Assembly (NCBI GenBank): GCA_009886305.1
Contig: QXZO01000169.1
Location: 1-7,765, forward strand
DNA from: Betaproteobacteria bacterium
GTDB taxonomy: Bacteria > Pseudomonadota > Gammaproteobacteria > Burkholderiales > Eutrophovitaceae
Reading direction: 5' to 3'
DNA: 7,765 nucleotides
The notes under the pieces were generated by a model. The model made no database searches. It was given only the letters and a program-made list of their open reading frames with translations, and had not been told where the DNA came from. Below, one piece after another: positions 1 through 6,527 of this stretch. Made by a program: the position numbers and the translations under genes. The number at the start of each line of letters is the position of its first letter. Within the stretch, counting starts at the first letter, position 1.

Positions 1-762
1 CAAAAATATGGGGAGCGTGACTACAGAGGGGGAGGACGTTCATCAGCGCGTGAAACCGCGGCCAGAGTAGCAGCCGGTGCTATTGCAAAAAAATGGCTTC
101 GCGATCGTTATGGCGTGGAGGTGCGAGGTCATATGTCTCAAATTGGGACCGTAGACATTGATTTTAAAACATGGGATAGCGTGAATGAGAATCCATTTTT
201 CTCTCCCGACCCAGACATTGTTCCTGAACTTGAGCGGTATATGGATAAGTTGAGAAAATCCGGCGATTCATGTGGTGCCAAGATAACCATAGTGGCTTCT
301 GGAGTGCCCGTTGGTTGGGGAGAGCCGGTGTTTGATAAGCTGGATGCAGATCTAGCTGGGGCATTGATGGGTATTAATGCGGTTAAGGGTGTTGAGATTG
401 GTGATGGGTTCGAATCGGTTGTCCAGTCTGGAACCGCACATAGTGATGAGATGACTCCGGAAGGTTTTTTGAGTAATCATTCAGGCGGGGTGCTTGGCGG
501 TATCTCTACGGGACAGGATGTGATTGCTCGAATTGCGATAAAACCTACTTCGAGTATTCGTCTTGACCGACAATCGATCAACAAAAGCGGTTCGTCGGTT
601 ACCGTCAACACTTATGGCCGACATGATCCGTGTGTGGGAATTAGAGCAACGCCCATCGGGGAGGCCATGATGGCTTTGGTACTCGTAGATCACGCATTAA
701 GACATCGCGGCCAAAACGCAGATGTCGAGACGGTTACACCAAAGCTTCTTGTCAAAGACTGA
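1..762 (+). CDS. aroC: Chorismate synthase, C-terminal part (5' end outside window)
   Basis: Chorismate synthase converts 5-enolpyruvylshikimate 3-phosphate to chorismate in the cytoplasm, using reduced FMN. It is the last shikimate-pathway step before aromatic amino acids, folate and quinones. The frame is open from base 1, so the gene starts upstream; 253 residues remain of a protein usually near 360, so roughly the first 110 are missing. Fragment residues 8-19 (YRGGGRSSARET) and the following ARVAAG match a family signature. NHSGGVLGGISTG (159-171) and KPTSS (181-185) are typical internal motifs, and GRHDPCVGIRATPIGEAM (206-223) matches the C-terminal signature. All are intact and the stop is the TGA at 760-762, so the gene looks functional. 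An internal ATG at 133 or GTG at 115 could be mistaken for a start, but homology continues to the window edge. The MFS gene follows 81 nt downstream on the same strand. Confidence 0.97.
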   Translation, partial: QKYGERDYRGGGRSSARETAARVAAGAIAKKWLRDRYGVEVRGHMSQIGTVDIDFKTWDSVNENPFFSPDPDIVPELERYMDKLRKSGDSCGAKITIVASGVPVGWGEPVFDKLDADLAGALMGINAVKGVEIGDGFESVVQSGTAHSDEMTPEGFLSNHSGGVLGGISTGQDVIARIAIKPTSSIRLDRQSINKSGSSVTVNTYGRHDPCVGIRATPIGEAMMALVLVDHALRHRGQNADVETVTPKLLVKD

Positions 763-843
763 GTGGTTTTGGTTTGGTTGTCAGTCGATGGACTAGACCT
801 GTCGAATTAATGCATCACGGATGTTTATAGTGTTCGTCAATCC

Positions 844-1989
844 ATGACATCTTTATTTGGCCGATTATCGAATTTTTATTTTTGGTACTTTGCTTTTGTA
901 GGTGCATTCGCACCGTTCTTCTCTCTATACCTTCAGCGAAGGGGGTTTGCTCCGATCGAGATAGCGGTATTGCTCGGGATTAGTCCAACGTTAAGAATCG
1001 TTGTCCCTTTTTTTTGGGCTTGGTTGGCCGACCACTGGGGTCACAAGTACAAGCTTTTAAGAATTCTCGCACTCGTTAGTCCCTTACTTTTTGCTTTTAT
1101 GATTACCAAGGGGTCTTTTCTATCTGTAGCTGGCGTACTTATTCTGTGGGGACTTCTTTGGTCTGGAATTCTGCCAATCGCGGAAGCGCTTTGTGTTGAG
1201 GCTCTGGGTGAGGAAATGTCCATTTATGGCAAGGTCCGTGTCTGGGGCTCGATTGGCTTTATTTTGATGGTAGTTGGTGGGGGCTATCTCTTTGAGTGGT
1301 TAGACGTACTTTATCTCGATTGGATTATTTGTACGATGCTGATAATCATTTTGGGAGCGATCCTGATTCTTCCAAAAGACACTAAAACCTTTGTGAAAGC
1401 GAATCATGGTAGCCAATCTTTTCAATTCCTAACGGATAAACGAGTTATTGCATTATTGTCTTGTTTTTTCATAATGCAATTTGCGCACGGTGCTTATAAT
1501 GCATTTTTTTCGATTTTTTTAGTTGAGCAAGGACATAATAAATCAACAGTTGGTTGGCTCTGGGCGATCGCGGTTATTGCAGAAATTTTTATCTTTTTAT
1601 TAATGCCGCGGCTATTCAAGAAATTCAGCATTAATGATTTCTTTTTATTTTGTTTTCTGGTTGCTGCTGTGCGCTTCTTCTTGGTTTATATTGGCCACGA
1701 CAGTTTATGGATCCTTATCATCGCCCAAATTCTGCATGCGATTACCTTTGGTATGTTTCATGTGGCGGGTATCGCAGCAACAAATAAATTTTTTACTGGA
1801 GAATATCGTTCAAGGGGGCAAGCTCTCTATTCGAGTGTGGGTTTTGGGGCGGGTGGTGCCTCTGGGACTCTAGTGTCTGGGCTTGTTTGGGAGAGTTTCG
1901 GGGGCGCGGTAACCTTTGCGGTGTCTGCTTTAACAAGTTTGCTGGGAGTTGTTTTGATGCTTTGGGTGCGACGCCACTTCAAGGATTAG
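844..1989 (+). CDS. MFS transporter, HcaT-like (MFS_1_like family), substrate unknown
   Basis: This is a 381-residue inner-membrane protein with about 12 hydrophobic segments, roughly residues 10-30, 40-61, 72-89, 92-112, 132-152, 156-177, 200-226, 238-256, 265-283, 288-310, 328-348 and 352-375. It carries an MFS motif-A-like loop after helix 2 (ADHWGHKYKLL, 62-72). YGKVRVWGSIGFI (128-140), HAITFGMFHVAGI (298-310) and RGQALYSSVGFGAGGASG (324-341) are characteristic of the 3-phenylpropionate permease (HcaT) / LacY-related group. Family members are proton-coupled symporters, but most are uncharacterised, so a phenylpropionate substrate should not be assumed. The ATG at 844 is the only plausible start: an in-frame TAA lies at 808-810, no start codon lies between, and no Shine-Dalgarno sequence precedes it. 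It lies between aroC and leuC; pairing of a similar transporter with aroC also occurs in pseudomonads as I recall, suggesting a conserved but unexplained link. Codons are rich in TTT and ATT, giving several T7-T8 runs. Confidence 0.9.
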   Translation: MTSLFGRLSNFYFWYFAFVGAFAPFFSLYLQRRGFAPIEIAVLLGISPTLRIVVPFFWAWLADHWGHKYKLLRILALVSPLLFAFMITKGSFLSVAGVLILWGLLWSGILPIAEALCVEALGEEMSIYGKVRVWGSIGFILMVVGGGYLFEWLDVLYLDWIICTMLIIILGAILILPKDTKTFVKANHGSQSFQFLTDKRVIALLSCFFIMQFAHGAYNAFFSIFLVEQGHNKSTVGWLWAIAVIAEIFIFLLMPRLFKKFSINDFFLFCFLVAAVRFFLVYIGHDSLWILIIAQILHAITFGMFHVAGIAATNKFFTGEYRSRGQALYSSVGFGAGGASGTLVSGLVWESFGGAVTFAVSALTSLLGVVLMLWVRRHFKD

Positions 1990-2023
1990 CACGTTACTCC
2001 TGCAAGATCAGACTGGATCTGTA

Positions 2024-2032
2024 TGTCATAAT
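2024..2032 (+). promoter_or_regulatory. Possible extended -10 promoter element for the leu operon
   Basis: The sequence TGTCATAAT gives an extended -10 (TG, one base, then CATAAT, one mismatch from TATAAT) 44 nt before the leuC ATG. At 17-nt spacing the -35 position (2004-2009, AAGATC) does not resemble TTGACA, so recognition would depend on the extended -10 or an activator. A short inverted repeat, AGATC/GATCT with a 6-nt centre (2005-2020), covers that -35 position and could be an operator. The leader is too short for a T-box and contains no Leu-rich leader peptide. This is read by eye only. Confidence 0.3.
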
Positions 2033-2076
2033 TCTCTCCTCGAATCTTAATTAGTTAGCCGATAGGTGTAATCAGT

Positions 2077-3489
2077 ATGTTGAAAACCTTGTATGACAAA
2101 CTTTGGGATAGTCATGTCGTTAGAACGGAAGACGATGGTACCGGCCTTATTTACATCGATAGACACCTCGTTCACGAGGTAACAAGTCCACAAGCTTATG
2201 AGGGTTTGAAGCTGGCAAAAAGACGACCTTGGCGAGTTGAATCCATTGTGGCGACAGCTGATCACAATACGCCTACAACTGATTGGGATAAGGGGATCGA
2301 AGATCCAGTCTCCAAGTTACAGGTAGACACCTTAGACAAAAATATAAAAGAATACGGATCAAAAGCGTATTTTCCATTTCTTGATTCAAGGCAAGGCATC
2401 GTTCATGTCATAGGGCCGGAACAAGGCGCCACGCTACCCGGAATGACGGTGGTTTGTGGCGACTCCCATACGAGTACACACGGAGCCTTAGGGTGTTTGG
2501 CGCATGGAATTGGTACATCTGAGGTTGAGCATGTTCTGGCGACTCAGTGCCTCGTTCAGAAAAAAATGAAAAATATGTTGGTTCGGGTTGAGGGACAGTT
2601 GGGTGCTGGCGTTAGTGCCAAGGATATAGCCCTTGCTTTGATTGGTAAAATCGGTACCGCAGGCGGCACTGGTTACGCGATAGAGTTCGCGGGTCCGGCT
2701 ATTGAATCACTATCAGTGGAAGGACGTATGACGTTATGTAATATGGCGATTGAGGCTGGTGCTCGAGCCGGGATGATTGCCGTCGACCAGATCACTATTG
2801 ACTACCTCCAAGGTCGGACGTTCGCGCCAAAGGGTGACCTATGGGATCAGGCTGTGTCCTATTGGAGAGCTTTGCGGTCAGATCCGGGAGCAATCTTTGA
2901 CTTGATGGTGACCTTGAACGGAAGTGAGCTTATTCCACAGGTTACGTGGGGCACTTCTCCTGAAATGGTCGTTGGTATTAATGGTCGTGTGCCTGATCCA
3001 GAGCATGAGAAGGATGCGTCTAAAAGAGAGGGTATTGAGCAAGCACTAGAGTACATGGGGCTAGAGCCCAATACGTTGTTGACTGAAATCGAAATCGATA
3101 AGGTTTTTATTGGCTCCTGTACTAACTCAAGAATCGAGGATATTCGTATTGCGGCCCAGGTGGTTGCGGGGAAAAAGGTTGCGTCGAATGTTCAATTAGC
3201 AATGGTCGTTCCCGGCTCTGGTTTGGTGAAGGCTCAAGCTGAGCAGGAGGGGTTAGATAAAATATTCATTGCTGCAGGATTTGAATGGCGGCAACCCGGG
3301 TGCTCTATGTGCTTAGCCATGAATAATGATCGACTCGAGGCCGGGGAGCGTTGCGCTTCTACATCAAATCGTAATTTTGAGGGCCGCCAAGGTGCGGGTG
3401 GTCGGACACATTTGGTTAGTCCGGCGATGGCAGCAAGTGCCGCGGTAAACGGTACATTCGTTGATGTTCGCGAAACAATGAGTGACTAG
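2077..3489 (+). CDS. leuC: 3-isopropylmalate dehydratase large subunit
   Basis: LeuC, with LeuD, forms cytoplasmic isopropylmalate isomerase, which interconverts 2- and 3-isopropylmalate in leucine synthesis using a [4Fe-4S] cluster. The 470-residue length is normal for the family (E. coli about 466). The aconitase-superfamily motif CGDSHTSTHGA starts at Cys127 and is followed by the typical HGIGTSEVEHVLATQ. The three cluster ligands are present: Cys348 in FIGSCTNSRIEDIR, and Cys409 and Cys412 in PGCSMCLAMN. The C-terminal NRNFEGRQGAGGRTHLVSP motif is intact. The start is supported by the family-typical opening TLYDKLWDSHVV and by AGGTG (2064-2068), 8 nt upstream of the ATG. It is the first gene of the leuC-leuD-leuB cluster, 87 nt after the transporter. 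The Betaproteobacteria often have a small entericidin-like gene between leuC and leuD, and pseudomonads a methyltransferase gene within the cluster; neither is present here. Confidence 0.98.
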   Translation: MLKTLYDKLWDSHVVRTEDDGTGLIYIDRHLVHEVTSPQAYEGLKLAKRRPWRVESIVATADHNTPTTDWDKGIEDPVSKLQVDTLDKNIKEYGSKAYFPFLDSRQGIVHVIGPEQGATLPGMTVVCGDSHTSTHGALGCLAHGIGTSEVEHVLATQCLVQKKMKNMLVRVEGQLGAGVSAKDIALALIGKIGTAGGTGYAIEFAGPAIESLSVEGRMTLCNMAIEAGARAGMIAVDQITIDYLQGRTFAPKGDLWDQAVSYWRALRSDPGAIFDLMVTLNGSELIPQVTWGTSPEMVVGINGRVPDPEHEKDASKREGIEQALEYMGLEPNTLLTEIEIDKVFIGSCTNSRIEDIRIAAQVVAGKKVASNVQLAMVVPGSGLVKAQAEQEGLDKIFIAAGFEWRQPGCSMCLAMNNDRLEAGERCASTSNRNFEGRQGAGGRTHLVSPAMAASAAVNGTFVDVRETMSD

Positions 3490-3528
3490 CTTTTAAATTT
3501 ATATCACATAATATGGAGCCGATAAGAC

Positions 3529-4170
3529 ATGGAAAAATTTCCCTTACATAGAGGGCTCGTTGCACCGCTTGACCGTGCAAACGTAGATACTGATGCCATC
3601 ATTCCAAAACAGTTTCTGAAGTCGATCAAGCGATCCGGTTTCGGTGTGAATTTATTCGATGCATGGAGATTTTTAGATGTTGGGCAACCAGGTGTATCAC
3701 TTGCCCAAAGGCAGCTAAACCCAGATTTCATTTTGAATGAATCACGATATCGCGGCGCATCGATTTTGCTTGCTAGAAAGAATTTTGGTTGTGGTTCATC
3801 TCGCGAACACGCTCCGTGGGCTTTGACGGATTATGGATTCAAAGCTGTTATAGCCCCCAGTTTTGGCGAAATATTTTTTAATAATTCATTAAAAAATGGA
3901 CTATTGCCTATAGTACTTTCAGATTCTGAAGTTGATGCCCTGTTTCATGATGTGCTTGGATTTCCGGGGTTTCAATTAACGGTTGACCTTGAAAATCAGA
4001 CGGTAAGGGCTGGGGACAATAGTAAGAATTTTAATTTTCAGATTGATCCTTTTCGTAAGCATTGCCTATTAAACGGGTTGGATGATATTGGTTTGACGTT
4101 AGAGCGTGTTGACGAAATTAAAAAATTTGAAGAACAGCATAAATTGAACCAGCCTTGGTTATTTAGCTAA
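3529..4170 (+). CDS. leuD: 3-isopropylmalate dehydratase small subunit
   Basis: LeuD is the small subunit of isopropylmalate isomerase and supplies the swivelling domain that completes the active site with LeuC. It is 213 residues, in the usual range for the proteobacterial form (E. coli 201; longer forms are common in pseudomonads). Early on, GLVAPLDRANVDTDAIIPKQ is a near-invariant LeuD block. NFGCGSSREHAPWAL (85-99) is the signature that contacts substrate, and the PFRKHCLLNGLDDIGLTL block and C-terminal PWLF are typical. GGAG at 3515-3518 is a somewhat distant ribosome binding site, 10 nt from the ATG. It lies 39 nt after leuC and 46 nt before leuB, so translation is separate but co-transcription is likely. 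Its stop codon sits inside a predicted hairpin (4151-4174). Confidence 0.98.
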   Translation: MEKFPLHRGLVAPLDRANVDTDAIIPKQFLKSIKRSGFGVNLFDAWRFLDVGQPGVSLAQRQLNPDFILNESRYRGASILLARKNFGCGSSREHAPWALTDYGFKAVIAPSFGEIFFNNSLKNGLLPIVLSDSEVDALFHDVLGFPGFQLTVDLENQTVRAGDNSKNFNFQIDPFRKHCLLNGLDDIGLTLERVDEIKKFEEQHKLNQPWLFS

Positions 4171-4174
4171 GGCT
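4151..4174 (+). other. Predicted RNA hairpin spanning the leuD stop codon
   Basis: AGCCTTGG (4151-4158) pairs with CTAAGGCT (4167-4174), an 8-bp stem with one G-U pair and an 8-nt loop. It covers the last leuD codons and the TAA. The only T run (4187-4191) begins 12 nt beyond the stem, too far for a standard intrinsic terminator, and leuB follows. If real, it may mark an mRNA processing or stability boundary within the operon; chance pairing is also possible. Confidence 0.3.
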
Positions 4175-4193
4175 TAAAATTTAACGTTTTTAG

Positions 4194-4204
4194 ACTGAGT
4201 CAGT
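4194..4204. repeat. 11-bp near-palindrome in the leuD-leuB gap
   Basis: ACTGAGTCAGT is a perfect inverted repeat of 5 bp around a central G, immediately upstream of the leuB ribosome binding site. It could be a protein site or a small hairpin, though a one-base loop cannot fold fully. No further copy was noticed in the intergenic gaps of this window, so chance is plausible. Confidence 0.3.
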
Positions 4205-4206
4205 TT

Positions 4207-4210
4207 GGAG
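4207..4210 (+). promoter_or_regulatory. Ribosome binding site that fixes the leuB start
   Basis: GGAG lies 6 nt before the ATG at 4217. The in-frame TTG at 4205, which would add four residues (MENK), overlaps this GGAG and has no ribosome binding site of its own. The ATG is therefore the better start. Confidence 0.8.
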
Positions 4211-4216
4211 AATAAA

Positions 4217-5284
4217 ATGAAAATAGCAGTACTTCCGGGGGATGGCATCGGGCCTGAGATTATGACTCAAGCATTGCGTGTGCTGCAGGTTTTGAAGAGT
4301 GATGGGCTAAAAATGGAGTGGGAAACGGGGGTAATTGGAGGTGCTGGATATGATGCAGCTGGTGATCCCTTGCCGGGTGCTACGGTTGCTTTGACGAAGG
4401 AGGCTGACGCAGTTCTTCTCGGAGCAGTAGGCGGCCTAAAATACGATTCTCTACCTCGGGCGATGCGACCGGAACAGGGGTTATTAAGAATTCGCAAAGA
4501 ATTAGGGTTGTTTGCGAATCTCCGTCCTGCAGTGGTTTTCCCTGAATTGGCAGCAGCTTCTAGTTTGAAATCGGAGTTGGTTGAAGGGTTAGATTTGATG
4601 ATCTTAAGAGAGTTAACGGGCGATATTTATTTCGGTCAACCTCGAGGTAGACGTCAAACTGAGTCAGGGGAAGATGAAGGATTTGACACCATGAAATACT
4701 CTGTTTCTGAAGTCGAGCGGATTGCACGTGTGGCTTTTGATATCGCTCAGCAGAGAAACCATAAATTATGCTCGGTTGATAAAGCTAATGTACTTGATAC
4801 CAGTATTCTTTGGAGGGAGGTTGTCACAAACATTGCGCAAGAATATCCCTCGGTCGAGTTGACGCACATGTACGTTGATAATGCAGCTATGCAATTAGTT
4901 AGAGAGCCAAAACAGTTTGACGTAATTTTAACTGGGAATATATTTGGCGATATTTTGTCCGACGAGGCATCTATGTTGACTGGATCTATCGGGATGCTTC
5001 CTTCCGCTTCTATGGACATCAATCGTAAAGGTTTATTTGAGCCTATTCACGGCTCTGCTCCGGATATTGCTGGTAAGAACATTGCTAACCCGTTAGCGAC
5101 CATTTTATCCGTTTCGATGATGTTGAAATATACATTTAATGAAGCTGAGGCATCTGAGCGCGTGGAGACTGCAGTGAGGACAGTCTTAGCAAAAGGATAT
5201 AGAACAGCGGATATCTATCAAGAGTCAACGTTGCGTGTGGGTACGCAAGAAATGGGTGATGCGGTCATCCAAGAGATGCAGTGA
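4217..5284 (+). CDS. leuB: 3-isopropylmalate dehydrogenase
   Basis: LeuB oxidises and decarboxylates 3-isopropylmalate to 2-oxoisocaproate with NAD+ and a divalent metal in the cytoplasm, the third leucine-specific reaction. From the ATG at 4217 it is 355 residues, the family norm, opening with the canonical MKIAVLPGDGIGPEI. Substrate-binding arginines lie in LRIRKELGLFANLRPA and in LRELTGDIYFGQPRG, where Tyr138 is the active-site tyrosine. Lys189 (SVDKANVL) is the catalytic lysine. Asp221 (VDNAAMQL), Asp245 and Asp249 (NIFGDILSDEAS) are the metal ligands. The adenine-binding HGSAPDIAGKNIANP loop is intact and indicates NAD rather than NADP preference, as is normal for LeuB. Nothing is truncated. 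It lies 46 nt after leuD, and asd follows after 59 nt that include a T8 run (5313-5320) without a preceding stem. Confidence 0.98.
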   Translation: MKIAVLPGDGIGPEIMTQALRVLQVLKSDGLKMEWETGVIGGAGYDAAGDPLPGATVALTKEADAVLLGAVGGLKYDSLPRAMRPEQGLLRIRKELGLFANLRPAVVFPELAAASSLKSELVEGLDLMILRELTGDIYFGQPRGRRQTESGEDEGFDTMKYSVSEVERIARVAFDIAQQRNHKLCSVDKANVLDTSILWREVVTNIAQEYPSVELTHMYVDNAAMQLVREPKQFDVILTGNIFGDILSDEASMLTGSIGMLPSASMDINRKGLFEPIHGSAPDIAGKNIANPLATILSVSMMLKYTFNEAEASERVETAVRTVLAKGYRTADIYQESTLRVGTQEMGDAVIQEMQ

Positions 5285-5343
5285 GGTGAGCCGTCATCTT
5301 ATTTGCGATTCGTTTTTTTTATGAGTGTTGAGGATTAATTGAT

Positions 5344-6456
5344 ATGCAAGTTGGTTTCGTTGGTTGGAGGGGGATGGTTGGCTCTGTTCTGATGCAACGT
5401 ATGGTTGCTGAGAAGGATTTTGAAAATATTACTTCTATTTTTTTTAGTACGTCTCAAGCTGGACAGTCCGTTACCATGCGAGATGGGAGAGAGGTTTTGC
5501 TGAAAGACGCAAACGACGAAAGTCAGCTGTTGGAAATGGACGCTATCATTTCCTGCCAGGGTGGGGACTATACAAAAAAAATTCATGGGCCTCTTAGAGC
5601 ATCGGGGTGGCAAGGATATTGGATTGACGCCGCGTCGACTCTTCGCATGGCATCGAATTCCATGATTGTCCTTGATCCGATTAATAATGTGGATATTAAA
5701 TTAGCAATAGACGATGGAAAAAAAGACTTTATCGGAGGAAACTGTACTACTAGTCTGATGATGCTTGCGTTGCATGGTTTGTTTCGCGATGAGTTAGTTG
5801 AATGGGTTTCTGCTATGACGTATCAAGCTGCATCGGGAGCTGGCGCCCAAAACATGCGGGAATTGATTCAACAAATGGGTTCAATTCATGACGTGACTAA
5901 AAATGAGCTTGCCTCTGCGGAGGGAGATGTCCTAGAAATTGACTCCCTCGTGCTAGAACGTATGCGGGCACAAGAATTTCCGACAGAACAATTCGGTGCT
6001 CCTTTGGCCGGCAGTTTAATTCCTTGGATAGACTCCGATTTAGGTGACGGACAAAGTCGTGAAGAATGGAAAGCGCAAGCTGAGACCAACAAGATCTTAG
6101 GCAGACAAGAGAATCCCATACCCGTTGAAGGAATCTGTGTGCGGATTGGTGCGATGAGATGCCACAGTCAAGCTCTGACTTTTAAGCTAACAGAGTCGGT
6201 TCCTGTTCTGGAAGTCGAGAAAATACTGAGCGAGGCGAACGAGTGGGTTTCGGTGGTGCCGAACGATAAGCTTTCTACGGTTGCTATGCTTTCACCGACA
6301 AGTGTGACGAGAACATTAGATGTCCCTGTAGGGCGCATACGGAAACTAAACATACCGGGCAACATCTATTCAGCATTCACTGTTGGGGACCAGCTACTAT
6401 GGGGTGCTGCTGAACCTCTGAGACGAATGCTAAGAATTTTAGTTGACCGCGGATGA
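5344..6456 (+). CDS. asd: Aspartate-semialdehyde dehydrogenase
   Basis: Asd reduces L-4-aspartyl phosphate to L-aspartate-4-semialdehyde with NADPH, the branch point to diaminopimelate/lysine, threonine and methionine, and thus to cell-wall synthesis. The 370-residue protein is the E. coli-type (long gammaproteobacterial) enzyme. The nucleotide-binding turn GWRGMVGS is at 7-14, the nucleophile Cys134 lies in GGNCTTSLM, and Gln161 in YQAASGAGAQNM. Arg267 and His274 in RIGAMRCHSQALTFKL complete the substrate-binding and catalytic set, at numbers almost the same as in E. coli. AGGA (5331-5334) lies 9 nt before the ATG, whose product opening (MQVGFVGWRGMVGS) fits the family. Coupling to leuB is common in Gamma- and Betaproteobacteria. 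Its TGA overlaps the palindrome TGATCA (6454-6459), and fimV follows after 71 nt. Confidence 0.98.
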   Translation: MQVGFVGWRGMVGSVLMQRMVAEKDFENITSIFFSTSQAGQSVTMRDGREVLLKDANDESQLLEMDAIISCQGGDYTKKIHGPLRASGWQGYWIDAASTLRMASNSMIVLDPINNVDIKLAIDDGKKDFIGGNCTTSLMMLALHGLFRDELVEWVSAMTYQAASGAGAQNMRELIQQMGSIHDVTKNELASAEGDVLEIDSLVLERMRAQEFPTEQFGAPLAGSLIPWIDSDLGDGQSREEWKAQAETNKILGRQENPIPVEGICVRIGAMRCHSQALTFKLTESVPVLEVEKILSEANEWVSVVPNDKLSTVAMLSPTSVTRTLDVPVGRIRKLNIPGNIYSAFTVGDQLLWGAAEPLRRMLRILVDRG

Positions 6457-6457
6457 T

Positions 6458-6469
6458 CATGACGTCATG
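6458..6469. repeat. 12-bp perfect palindrome between asd and fimV
   Basis: CATGACGTCATG is a perfect 12-bp palindrome that begins two bases after the asd stop codon, 59 nt before the fimV ribosome binding-site region ends. It is a candidate dimeric-regulator site. It has no loop and no T tract, so it is not a terminator. Which regulator would bind is unknown. Confidence 0.4.
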
Positions 6470-6496
6470 CATTAGCGTGATATTCTGCATCTATAC

Positions 6497-6511
6497 GATC
6501 AATTAATGATC
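6497..6511. repeat. Inverted repeat just upstream of the fimV ribosome binding site
   Basis: GATCA (6497-6501) and TGATC (6507-6511) form a 5-bp inverted repeat around ATTAA, ending two bases before AAGGAG. The heptamer ATGATCA at 6506-6512 also occurs at 6453-6459 across the asd stop, exactly 53 bp away. It could be an operator pair or a small hairpin near the initiation site; the sequence is AT-rich and short, so chance cannot be excluded. Confidence 0.3.
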
Positions 6512-6512
6512 A

Positions 6513-6518
6513 AAGGAG
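6513..6518 (+). promoter_or_regulatory. Strong ribosome binding site for fimV
   Basis: AAGGAG matches the anti-Shine-Dalgarno core well and sits 9 nt before the TTG at 6528. An in-frame TGA at 6507-6509 blocks any earlier start, and no ATG or GTG lies between, so this site selects TTG as the initiation codon. Confidence 0.85.
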
Positions 6519-6527
6519 TTAACGAGC

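Noticed and set aside
763..843. Terminator or clear promoter between aroC and the transporter
   Set aside because: No stem with a T tract is visible; TTGTCA (778-783) has no matching -10 at 16-18 nt and TATAGT (826-831) has no matching -35.
1008..1520. Three T7-T8 runs inside the transporter gene (1008-1015, 1504-1510, 1514-1520) as possible phase-variation tracts
   Set aside because: Each run is explained by TTT Phe codons in membrane helices of an AT-leaning gene; tracts of this length are marginal for slippage and the frame is intact.
4205..4216. TTG at 4205 as the leuB start
   Set aside because: It overlaps the GGAG that serves the ATG at 4217, has no ribosome binding site of its own, and adds four residues absent from the family.
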